12,227 bases of DNA from Candidatus Opitulatrix cubana (lineage in GTDB: Bacteria; Actinomycetota; Actinomycetes; Actinomycetales; Bifidobacteriaceae). The stretch is taken from positions 1 through 12,227 of the forward strand of contig JAITBJ010000053.1 in the NCBI GenBank assembly GCA_031283665.1. Reading direction: 5' to 3'. Position 1 is the stretch's first letter. Every line of letters starts with the position of its first letter. The translations under genes and the position numbers were made by a program. Shown piece after piece: positions 5,711 to 12,227 of the stretch. Below the pieces are notes generated by a model. It was not told the DNA's origin. It saw only the letters and a program-made list of their open reading frames with translations, and did not search any database.

Positions 5711-8386
5711 TTATACTGAAGTGATTTGAATGCGTGCTGGGTCTATATCTGTTTCACTTGTAAACACATCTGATGAAGCTTGATTCATAACTATAAGTTT
5801 AGAAGTTGGGCCCCAGGTTATATTCTGAAACACATTTTCATGCTCTGCAAAAATCTTTTCTGCAAAATTAGTTCTAGACCAATTTATATTTTGTCCAATT
5901 TGTGCATCATTAAACATTTTTGATATATATAAACTGTGAGCTCCGAAATCTTCTGGAAAAGATAAACCGCTGTCAATAGTAGCATTTGCAAAAGCTGATG
6001 ATAGGTTTTCCACATTTATTCCAAAAGAGGATGGTAATGTAAAATATGCTTTTATATGAGAGGCTTCAAATATAGAGCTCATATCTGTAGCAGATGTACC
6101 AAAATTATCAGGAAAAGAGCAACTATTTGGAAAATTTACTCCATAAAACATTTCTGACATAGATTGTGCATCATCTCCAAAAGAGGTAGGAAAGTTTAGA
6201 GTGCTTACATTTTGCATTATAGCGTTTTTAAACATATCAGCCATATGTAGAGCGTTTCCACCAAAATGATCAGGGAAAGAGATAGAGTCAACTATAGTAG
6301 CACGCTCAAACATAGAATCCATATTTAGAATTTTTACTCCAAAACCCTCAGGCAATGCAAAATTGTTTGGAAGAACGGTTTCAAAAAAAGCGTATGTTGA
6401 ATCTTCAGCCTGCTCTCCAAAACCCTCAGGCAAAGCAAAATCATTTGGAAAAGCAGTTTTTTCAAATATAGAGCTCACATTAGTAGCATTTTGTCCAAAG
6501 CCTGCAGGTAAAGTAAACCCATTTGGAAGAGTTGCTTGATTAAATGAGCCTATCATGCTTTTAGCATTCTGTCCAAAGCCTGCAGGCAAAGAAAACCCAT
6601 TTGGCAAGGCATCATCTACAAAGATATAATCTATATTTTGAGTTTGAGCACCAAAACTATTAGGCAGCGCAAAACTGCCAGCAAACTCTGTAGTATTAAA
6701 TGCTGAAGAAGCGGTCGTGGCGTTTTCCCCAAATCCTGCTGGCAAGGTAAACCCATCAGGAAGCGAGCTGTTTGCAAATATAGAATCTATATTTTCCACA
6801 TTTTGACCAAATCCAGACGGAAACGGAAATAAACCCATAATAGATGAATTGAAAAACATATGAGAAAAACTTTTTACACCAGGATTAAACGGAGCAGGCC
6901 ATACAATGTTTTTTATTTTACTAAACGCAAAAAGATAATCAAGCAGTCCTGAATTGTTTATAATAAGTGAGCCCAAATCAAATTCCACACCGGCAGCATT
7001 ATCAAAGTAGGAAAAAAGCGCACTATTGTCATCTGGGTTTATAAACACTCCACCGTTTTGCCCAATAGTCATTTGCTCCCCGGTTATGCAAAGTATAATT
7101 GAGCCAGACTCGTCCGCTGAAAAGTCTATAGGGGTATCGCATTTAGGTTTAGAGTCTGCAAAAGTGATTTTTGTAATAAAAGAAAGACCAGATGAGCCTG
7201 TGGCATTTTTTAGTGTTTCGCTAATTGAGCTAGAAAAACTTGACGCGTTAGAAAAATTTGCTGCGCTAGAGGGTTTCAAAAATGTACAGAGCTCTAATTT
7301 ATAAGCATATGCTTTCATAAATAGAGCCATCTGATTTCGGTTTACTTTTGTAGTTGGTCTAAAGTGAGTAGGATCATAGCCAGCTACAATGCCTTGAGAG
7401 ACTAGCCAAAGTATTGCTGTTTTGAATACCGCTTGAGTGTTTTTAGTGTCTACAAACGGATTTTTGGTTTCTGAAAAATCTGGCCTGCCAGCTAGTGCGT
7501 ATAAAAAAAGAGACATCTGTTCACGAGTAACTGATCCGCCTCCTTGATAAACGCGGTCTCCTTTACCTCTGCAGTTTTTTACAGGTTTGCCTTTTCCTGT
7601 GCATTCATAGCCTCCAGTCACGCCAGAATGAGCTAACCAAAGTATATCATCTTTTGCAGGGTCATTGTTTATATCGCTAAAAGGATTGCCCCTACTTTCA
7701 TAGCTCGCACTTCCTGCAAGTCGGCGCAAAAAAGTAGCCATTTGAGAGCGAGTGAGAACGCGTTCAGGTTTATAGCTTGTAGGCGTATATCCTCCAGTCA
7801 CATTGTAAATATACGCCCAATTTATAGCTGCTTTTGAGGAATCGCTAAGCTTTGCAATGTCAGTAAAATGGCTATTTCCATTCGTGGCTGCTAAGGATTT
7901 TGGTACGGATGTGAGCTCTGATTTAGCAAAGTCGCTTTTCTCGTCATTAGGCAAAACGGTTTGAACTTGAGCTTTATAATCATTTGCAATAGTATATTCA
8001 TCATATAGCACATATACTTGATTTGTGCTACTCTCAAAACTTCCAGCGGCAAACACACCTCCTGCTTTATTAACAAGTTCCACATAATAAGTGTAATCAG
8101 CTGGTTCGGGACTAGGTGCATCCCAAGAAGCAACTATTTTATCATCTATTTTTTGAACAGTCACATTTTCAGGCTGGGGAACGCTACTGTTGGTCGTGTT
8201 TAGAGCGCTGCTAGTATTGAGTTTTTGTGTTGAACTTTGCATTTTTAAAACAGGGATATTATCTAATTCTTTAGATGCGGAATTATCACATACAGAATTA
8301 ATAGTAAAACCAAAAAGGTTTCCTACTGATAAACAAACCGATAAACATATTATAAAAATAGAAAATAATTTTGTGAAGGACCTCAT
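5711..8386 (-). CDS. Secreted SLH-anchored surface protein with Fn3-like domain and twelve 26-residue repeats
   Basis: This 891-residue protein is probably displayed on the cell wall. It starts with a signal peptide (two basic residues, then a hydrophobic core at about 8-27; no convincing lipobox). A fibronectin-III-like domain spans about 70-160. Three SLH repeats follow at about 172-225, 235-300 and 308-362, with TRSQ, TREQ and NRNQ in place of the TRAE motif; SLH2 has a Cys-Gly-Lys-rich insert with Cys262 and Cys272. SLH domains bind secondary cell-wall polymers. After a linker domain (about 365-500) come twelve units of the form [LF]P..FG......M..[MI]F at strict 26-residue spacing (about 511-825, one unit of 28), then a cap with WGPTSKLIV (858-866). 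The repeats resemble the Listeria/Mollicutes 26-residue type (TIGR02167, DUF285). No LPXTG motif is present. A role in adhesion or interaction is likely but unproven; no catalytic domain was recognised. Confidence 0.9.
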   Translation of the reverse strand: MRSFTKLFSIFIICLSVCLSVGNLFGFTINSVCDNSASKELDNIPVLKMQSSTQKLNTSSALNTTNSSVPQPENVTVQKIDDKIVASWDAPSPEPADYTYYVELVNKAGGVFAAGSFESSTNQVYVLYDEYTIANDYKAQVQTVLPNDEKSDFAKSELTSVPKSLAATNGNSHFTDIAKLSDSSKAAINWAYIYNVTGGYTPTSYKPERVLTRSQMATFLRRLAGSASYESRGNPFSDINNDPAKDDILWLAHSGVTGGYECTGKGKPVKNCRGKGDRVYQGGGSVTREQMSLFLYALAGRPDFSETKNPFVDTKNTQAVFKTAILWLVSQGIVAGYDPTHFRPTTKVNRNQMALFMKAYAYKLELCTFLKPSSAANFSNASSFSSSISETLKNATGSSGLSFITKITFADSKPKCDTPIDFSADESGSIILCITGEQMTIGQNGGVFINPDDNSALFSYFDNAAGVEFDLGSLIINNSGLLDYLFAFSKIKNIVWPAPFNPGVKSFSHMFFNSSIMGLFPFPSGFGQNVENIDSIFANSSLPDGFTLPAGFGENATTASSAFNTTEFAGSFALPNSFGAQTQNIDYIFVDDALPNGFSLPAGFGQNAKSMIGSFNQATLPNGFTLPAGFGQNATNVSSIFEKTAFPNDFALPEGFGEQAEDSTYAFFETVLPNNFALPEGFGVKILNMDSMFERATIVDSISFPDHFGGNALHMADMFKNAIMQNVSTLNFPTSFGDDAQSMSEMFYGVNFPNSCSFPDNFGTSATDMSSIFEASHIKAYFTLPSSFGINVENLSSAFANATIDSGLSFPEDFGAHSLYISKMFNDAQIGQNINWSRTNFAEKIFAEHENVFQNITWGPTSKLIVMNQASSDVFTSETDIDPARIQITSV
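5912..6856 (-). repeat. Tandem array of twelve 78-bp coding repeats
   Basis: Within the surface gene the anchor motif [LF]P..FG recurs at residues 522, 548, 574, 600, 626, 652, 678, 704, 732, 758, 784 and 810, a 78-bp period with a single 84-bp unit. Some neighbouring units are nearly identical in DNA: 6492-6526 and 6570-6604 match at 33 of 35 positions exactly 78 bp apart. This points to recent duplication or gene conversion. Confidence 0.9.
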
Positions 8387-8393
8387 ACTATTA

Positions 8394-8399
8394 AGTTTA
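8394..8399 (-). promoter_or_regulatory. Predicted -10 element (TAAACT) of the surface gene
   Basis: The minus strand reads TAAACT with its last base 8 nt before the A of the ATG at 8386. This fits the actinobacterial TAnnnT element and predicts transcription starting at or one base before the start codon. No Shine-Dalgarno and no good -35 are visible. Confidence 0.4.
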
Positions 8400-8417
8400 T
8401 CAGAGATTTATTTATGC

Positions 8418-8423
8418 TAAACT
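8418..8423 (+). promoter_or_regulatory. Predicted -10 element (TAAACT) of the FKBP gene
   Basis: TAAACT ends exactly 7 nt before the A of the ATG at 8430, so transcription would begin on the start codon. It is the same hexamer as the element on the other strand of this 43-bp divergent gap. No Shine-Dalgarno precedes the gene; the -35 region is weak. Confidence 0.45.
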
Positions 8424-8429
8424 GATATT

Positions 8430-8846
8430 ATGAGCAGCGTAATGGAAAATATTACAGTAAATAAAGAATTTGGCTCTGCACCAGATGTTGAAATTAAAAG
8501 GTCTAAACACCCAACAGAGTTTTCGGTTCATGAGCTGACGGCGGGTTCAGGCCCTGTAGTTAGTGCTGGTTCCACAATTGAAGTGAATTATCACGGGCAA
8601 ATTTGGCAAAGGTTAGAAGTTTTTGATTCATCATTTTATAATGAGGAAACTGTGGAGTTTCCAATTGGCGTAGGCAGTGTAATAAAAGGCTGGGATCAGG
8701 GTTTAGTTGGTAAGACGGTTGGCTCTCGTATTCTTTTAATTATTCCTCCTGAATATGGTTATGGCAAAAATGGAATGATTGCTGCTGGCATTTTTCCAGA
8801 AGATGTTTTAGTGTTTATAGTAGATATAGTTGGCGTAAAGAAATAG
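8430..8846 (+). CDS. FKBP-type peptidyl-prolyl cis-trans isomerase
   Basis: This enzyme catalyses cis-trans isomerisation of peptidyl-proline bonds and acts as a folding helper. The 138 residues carry one full FKBP domain (about 28-138) after a short N-terminal tail. The binding-pocket residues of human FKBP12 have visible counterparts: Tyr54 in VNYHG, Phe65-Asp66 in VFDSS, Val84-Ile85 and Trp88 in VIKGWDQ, Tyr111 in YGYG and Phe129 in LVFIVDI. The GQIW and VGSRILL...PPEYGYG segments and the EFGSAPDVEI N-terminal tail are typical of the actinobacterial cytosolic form. There is no signal peptide. The start fits relatives and the -10 element placed for a leaderless mRNA. It heads a plus-strand run of four genes; 37 bp separate it from the next gene. 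Its link with the envelope genes downstream may be only positional. Confidence 0.95.
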   Translation: MSSVMENITVNKEFGSAPDVEIKRSKHPTEFSVHELTAGSGPVVSAGSTIEVNYHGQIWQRLEVFDSSFYNEETVEFPIGVGSVIKGWDQGLVGKTVGSRILLIIPPEYGYGKNGMIAAGIFPEDVLVFIVDIVGVKK

Positions 8847-8871
8847 ACGAGTAAATTAGAAATAAATAGGT

Positions 8872-8878
8872 AAAGGAG
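8872..8878 (+). promoter_or_regulatory. Ribosome binding site of the DUF2569-like gene
   Basis: AAAGGAG lies 5 nt before the ATG at 8884. A strong Shine-Dalgarno on this internal gene, next to SD-free first genes, supports the view that it is read from a longer transcript starting at the FKBP gene. Confidence 0.75.
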
Positions 8879-8883
8879 AAAAT

Positions 8884-9414
8884 ATGTTTAAATTATTTAA
8901 ATTACTAGCAGACTCATTCACAAAACGAGCAGAAACAAATGATGATGACCCCAAATTGCAGAAAATTGGTGGTTTTTTGCTTTTTGTGGCGATAATCTTT
9001 TTTGTTAGAGGAATTAGTGCGGTTATGACCTTTTTCAGTTTTAATGACTGGCTTTCGTCGGGGGATGATTGCGTTATAGTGTCTAATATAATAAGCTTTT
9101 TAGCAGGTATTGTAGGGGTGCTATCAGCATATTTTATATATCGCAGATTTCGTTCTGGTATGCTTTTTGCTCAAATTAATGTGAGTTTGCAAGTTTTAGC
9201 ATCTGTGTTTCTTTTATTTGTGTCAGATTCTTACAAACTTGAGTTTTCAAAAAGACTGCTTCAAACAAGTAGCGATAAGACCATTCAATTAGACCCTTTA
9301 CAATTTTATTCAATTTCCTCTATTATGGGTTTAGTGATTTCAGTTATTTTTGCAGTAGTTATTATTTTATATTTTAGAAAATCAAGACGAGTAGCAAACA
9401 CTTTAGCGCTGTGA
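8884..9414 (+). CDS. Small four-helix membrane protein, DUF2569-like
   Basis: The function is unknown. The 176-residue product has a charged N-terminal stretch (1-27) and four predicted membrane segments at about 28-51, 64-86, 93-113 and 144-164. The order of features resembles DUF2569 (YdgK-like) proteins: IGGFLLF at the first helix, a loop with a tryptophan, and a C-terminal YFRKSRRVANTL that parallels the YF..S.RVK.TF ending of that family. This assignment is from memory of the family pattern and needs a profile search. A strong Shine-Dalgarno precedes it. Its TGA stop overlaps the GTG start of the next gene in the sequence GTGA, so the two are very likely translationally coupled. Confidence 0.7.
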   Translation: MFKLFKLLADSFTKRAETNDDDPKLQKIGGFLLFVAIIFFVRGISAVMTFFSFNDWLSSGDDCVIVSNIISFLAGIVGVLSAYFIYRRFRSGMLFAQINVSLQVLASVFLLFVSDSYKLEFSKRLLQTSSDKTIQLDPLQFYSISSIMGLVISVIFAVVIILYFRKSRRVANTLAL

Positions 9415-10472
9415 AAATAGCAGCAGGTATAATTATTGCGCTTGCAATTTTTATATCAGGGTTTTTTATTTTGAAAGGGACTGTTTTTAATTCTGTTAAT
9501 CAAAGCAATTCATCCTCTGAAGCAGATGCCACTGCAAGCCCTGCTCCTGATTGCGCTGTTACACTAATAGATTCTGATGCAGTTTATAATGGAAAGACAT
9601 ATGAGAAAAAACAGGGCGATATATATGGGGATTTACCAATTCCCACATCAGATCAGTTAATAAATCCTGATTCTACAAATCCTGATTCCAAATCGGTTTT
9701 TGCCGGTTGGTATAATGAATCAGACAAAGGAAAGAGAATAGGTGTAGGCTCTGATGTGGTTTGCAATTCTTCTCTTTATGGAAGATGGACCACTGTTGCA
9801 GAAAATAAAAAAGCTAATGTAGGAGTTCCTATTTTAATGTTTCATTATTTTACTAAAGACGCTAATGATCCAGCTGCTAATGCAGATTATATGCTTGCAT
9901 CTGATTTTGACAAGGAAATGAAATACTTGCACGATAATAATTTTTATTATCCATCTTGGAAAGAACTTTCTGCGTTTATTGACGGGAAATTGTCGCTTCC
10001 TAAAAAGTCTGTGATGGTGACAGATGATGATAATGAAATTAGTTGGTATAATATAGGCGTGCCGATAATTAATAAATATAAAATATATTCCACTATGTTT
10101 TGTATCACAGGTTCTTGGTGGGAGTCAAGAGAAAAATCACCATCAAAATATGTTATGCAGCGCTCTCACACAAACGGTATGCATAATCCTCAAAATGGTC
10201 ATTTTATAGGATATATGGCAAATCTTTCAGCATCCCAAATTGCAAAAGATTTAGAGGAATCTGCTAAAAAGCTTAAAGCAAAAGAAGTGCTCGCCTATCC
10301 ATCAGGTGCTTTTAATCCTGAAGTTGAAAAAGGTGTTCGTGAAGCAGGGTTTGAAATGGCTGTAACTACCGACCCCGGTGTTGTGAAAATAGGCAGCAAT
10401 AAATTAGAGCTTCCAAGAGTTAGAATGAGCTTTGGGCAATCTTTGGAATCGTTTATAGCATCCGTTAGTTAA
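9411..10472 (+). CDS. Membrane-anchored polysaccharide deacetylase with an InlB-type B-repeat
   Basis: This protein probably removes N-acetyl groups from an extracellular or wall glycan. The 353 residues start with a single N-terminal membrane segment or uncleaved signal (3-21), then a Ser/Asn-rich stalk. Residues about 48-126 match the Listeria-Bacteroides repeat (PF09479/TIGR02543) with YGDLPIPT, FAGWYNES and SLYGRWT; Cys48 and Cys118 frame it and could pair. The NodB-type deacetylase domain runs from about 139: VPILMFHYF, the metal/base motif as TDDDN (204-208, usually TFDDG), the metal histidines in SHTNGMH (His253, His258), YPSGAFNPE (296-304) and LPRVRMS (334-340). The Asp-Asp-His-His set is present, so it should be active. 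The start is GTG, overlapping the previous stop. The substrate is not evident; peptidoglycan or an exopolysaccharide are both possible. Confidence 0.88.
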   Translation: MKIAAGIIIALAIFISGFFILKGTVFNSVNQSNSSSEADATASPAPDCAVTLIDSDAVYNGKTYEKKQGDIYGDLPIPTSDQLINPDSTNPDSKSVFAGWYNESDKGKRIGVGSDVVCNSSLYGRWTTVAENKKANVGVPILMFHYFTKDANDPAANADYMLASDFDKEMKYLHDNNFYYPSWKELSAFIDGKLSLPKKSVMVTDDDNEISWYNIGVPIINKYKIYSTMFCITGSWWESREKSPSKYVMQRSHTNGMHNPQNGHFIGYMANLSASQIAKDLEESAKKLKAKEVLAYPSGAFNPEVEKGVREAGFEMAVTTDPGVVKIGSNKLELPRVRMSFGQSLESFIASVS

Positions 10473-10485
10473 AACTATTAAAAAT

Positions 10486-12227
10486 ATGAGTACTGTTAAA
10501 AATAAGGAGATTGTTAGACGATTTAAATCAAAGCATTTTCTTTTTCCGTTCTGCGGTTTAGCAGTTTCATTTTTAATAGTTTTTCTTTGGTATCCTAGCA
10601 ATTTGTGGCAGTATCCTATTCAGTTCACTGACGCACCAGCGCATTATTATTTTATTGAAAAGCTTGTCTCTAATGGATTTGGAGGCGCTTTACATTTGAC
10701 CCTTGAGGGCGCTTTTTATCCGCCGCTATTTCATATAGTGGCAGCTGCTTGCGTAAAGCTTTTTTCAGTTAGCGTTATAACTGGTGCATCACTTTCGTGG
10801 CTATTTTTTAATGCGATTATTTTTCCATTAGGAATGACTTTTTTGGTTTCATATTTTATAGGACAAAAAAACGTTTTTATTCTGACGCTAACTCCTGTTT
10901 TTGCAGTTTCCTTTTCTTGCTTTCCTTATTTGCTTTTGCATCAGGGGCCTCTTTTAGCATATGCTACAGCCACATCTCTTTTGCCGTTTTTCATATATTT
11001 CACACTCAGATTTTTTGACAGTTTAATAGATTTTTTCAAAAGTAAATCAAGCGGTGCAAAGTTAATCAAGCAAAAAGAATCTAAATCTAAAAAGAATAAA
11101 CTCATAAAAAGTGTAATAATTTATTTTTTGAGCGTATGTCTGCTCGCAATTTTATCAGCCCTCGCACAGCCTAGAATTGTTTTTTCGTATGCCTTGTTTA
11201 TCTTTCCATTTATTATAAGTTATTTAATAAAGATTTATAAAATAAATCCTAAAATTGCTCGCAGAGTGTTTTGTATAGTAGCTGGAATAATTGCAATAGT
11301 TGCTGCATTTGTAGCGCTTTATGTTTTTAAGTATTTGCATAAAGATATGCTTTTTCATCCGTCTACTTGGTTTGCAGCTCATATTTCTACAGATAATTAT
11401 CTAAATACTATTTTAAGCGGTTTTTCAGGTGGTTTATTATTTTTGAAAGCTAATATGGCGCTTCAAATAATTGCAACCCTAATATCTTTAGGAATGATTT
11501 ATGTGATTTATAAGTCTTTCAAAAATAAGAACTGGGAATTGCCAACCGTTTATTTATTATTTGTGTTTCTATTTATAACATCTTATATACCGTCTGGCGC
11601 TATAGGAAATATATTAACTGCTCCTTGGTATCATGACGAAAATAGAATTATCACTCTTGCGCCTATAATTATGATTCCACTTCTGACAAGTTTTTTGACA
11701 AGCGATTACTTTTTAACTGATAATTGCTTTATAACAGGTAAGCAGTTTTCAATTAAAATTGTAAAAGGTATTCAAACTACGATAATTGCTGCTTTGCTAG
11801 TTGTGGCCTTAATTATAGTTTATTTGATTTTAGACCCTACAAGAGGTTATTTAGCTGATGACACAAATAAAGCCGCAAACATAAAAACTGTTTCAAATAA
11901 TAGCATTTTAACATCTGAAAAACTTGATGCGTTTGAAAAGATGAATAAATATATTGGCAAAGATGATATAGTGTTTGGAGACCCTTTTACAGGTTTGCAG
12001 TATTATTATATATATTATGGAAGAACTGTTTATTATTCGTATATAAATCCAAGAATTGACAAAGTGAAGCAAGAAGCAGAAGTGCTTTTATCGTTTGGCA
12101 CGCCGCCAAGTGTTTTGCATCCTGAAACTCAAACCCCAGCAAGCAGCGATATGATGCTAAAAACTTTATGTGCTGTGAAAGGAGAAAAAAAGTTTTTTAT
12201 AGATTTCGGGCTACCATATAGAACCGA
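10486..12227 (+). CDS. DUF6541-type multi-pass membrane protein, 3' end outside window
   Basis: I translated this frame by hand from ATG 10486; it stays open to the window edge (580 codons). It is a hydrophobic protein with about ten or more predicted membrane segments, starting at about 18-35. Near the first outer loop it has FTDAPAHYYFIEKLVSNG (47-64) and FYPPLFH (77-83), and later PWYHDENRI (380-388), followed by a soluble C-terminal part with DIVFGDPFTG (494-503) and YYGRTVYYS. These features match the DUF6541 family of actinobacterial membrane proteins, which resembles GT-C glycosyltransferases; an Asp in the first loop is typical of that fold. Glycan transfer to an envelope polymer is inference. 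A Lys/Ser-rich cytoplasmic loop lies at 185-208. No Shine-Dalgarno precedes it; it follows the deacetylase gene by 13 bp. Confidence 0.8.
   Translation, partial: MSTVKNKEIVRRFKSKHFLFPFCGLAVSFLIVFLWYPSNLWQYPIQFTDAPAHYYFIEKLVSNGFGGALHLTLEGAFYPPLFHIVAAACVKLFSVSVITGASLSWLFFNAIIFPLGMTFLVSYFIGQKNVFILTLTPVFAVSFSCFPYLLLHQGPLLAYATATSLLPFFIYFTLRFFDSLIDFFKSKSSGAKLIKQKESKSKKNKLIKSVIIYFLSVCLLAILSALAQPRIVFSYALFIFPFIISYLIKIYKINPKIARRVFCIVAGIIAIVAAFVALYVFKYLHKDMLFHPSTWFAAHISTDNYLNTILSGFSGGLLFLKANMALQIIATLISLGMIYVIYKSFKNKNWELPTVYLLFVFLFITSYIPSGAIGNILTAPWYHDENRIITLAPIIMIPLLTSFLTSDYFLTDNCFITGKQFSIKIVKGIQTTIIAALLVVALIIVYLILDPTRGYLADDTNKAANIKTVSNNSILTSEKLDAFEKMNKYIGKDDIVFGDPFTGLQYYYIYYGRTVYYSYINPRIDKVKQEAEVLLSFGTPPSVLHPETQTPASSDMMLKTLCAVKGEKKFFIDFGLPYRT

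Noticed and set aside
5912..6856. Regularly spaced repeats that could suggest a CRISPR array
   Set aside because: The period is 78 bp without unique spacers, the whole stretch is an open frame, and the repeats translate into a regular 26-residue protein pattern.
7026..8420. Plus-strand open frames opposite the surface gene (for example 7026-7304, 8018-8203, 8190-8420)
   Set aside because: They lie antisense to a clear secreted protein with recognisable domains, have no family features, and one ends in the divergent promoter gap.

Overview
This 12.2 kb window is AT-rich DNA that looks like a chromosome segment of a low-GC actinobacterium, most like the Bifidobacteriales. Supporting signs are a LeuRS with the actinobacterial KMGKS signature and insertions, an FKBP with the actinobacterial N-terminus and GQIW motif, SLH domains of the bifidobacterial/actinobacterial style, and a DUF6541-type membrane protein. 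An anaerobic ribonucleotide reductase implies an anaerobic life. A gut- or symbiont-type relative with an AT-shifted genome would fit; this placement is inference from remembered family features, not a database search.

Left part (1-2600). On the minus strand lie nrdD and the start of nrdG: a class III (oxygen-sensitive, glycyl-radical) ribonucleotide reductase and its radical-SAM activase. They are read from a promoter near 2500 that is overlapped by two NrdR boxes set exactly 32 bp apart, so the operon is very probably under NrdR control. NrdD lacks the N-terminal ATP-cone and the usual C-terminal zinc cysteines.

Middle (2601-5676). rpsT (ribosomal protein S20) and leuS (leucyl-tRNA synthetase) are transcribed divergently from nrdDG and overlap by 23 bp. 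rpsT has no Shine-Dalgarno sequence and is probably read from a leaderless or very short-leader mRNA. LeuRS seems to have lost about 30 residues from the C-terminal part of its editing domain.

Surface gene (5711-8386, minus strand). A large secreted protein is built as signal peptide, Fn3-like domain, three SLH wall-anchoring repeats, a linker domain, and twelve 26-residue repeats (78 bp each) like those of Listeria/Mollicutes/BspA-type surface proteins. It is convergent with leuS.

Right part (8430-12227, plus strand). A tightly packed, probably co-transcribed set: an FKBP prolyl isomerase, a small four-helix membrane protein (DUF2569-like), a membrane-anchored polysaccharide deacetylase carrying an InlB-type B-repeat, and a DUF6541 multi-pass membrane protein cut by the window edge. 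The last two suggest cell-envelope glycan work. The 43-bp gap between the surface gene and the FKBP gene carries back-to-back TAAACT elements placed for leaderless transcription of both.

No RNA gene, insertion sequence, CRISPR array or prophage was seen. The most notable points are the SLH/26-residue-repeat protein, the NrdR operator pair, the unusual NrdD architecture, the shortened LeuRS editing domain and the recurrent leaderless start pattern.
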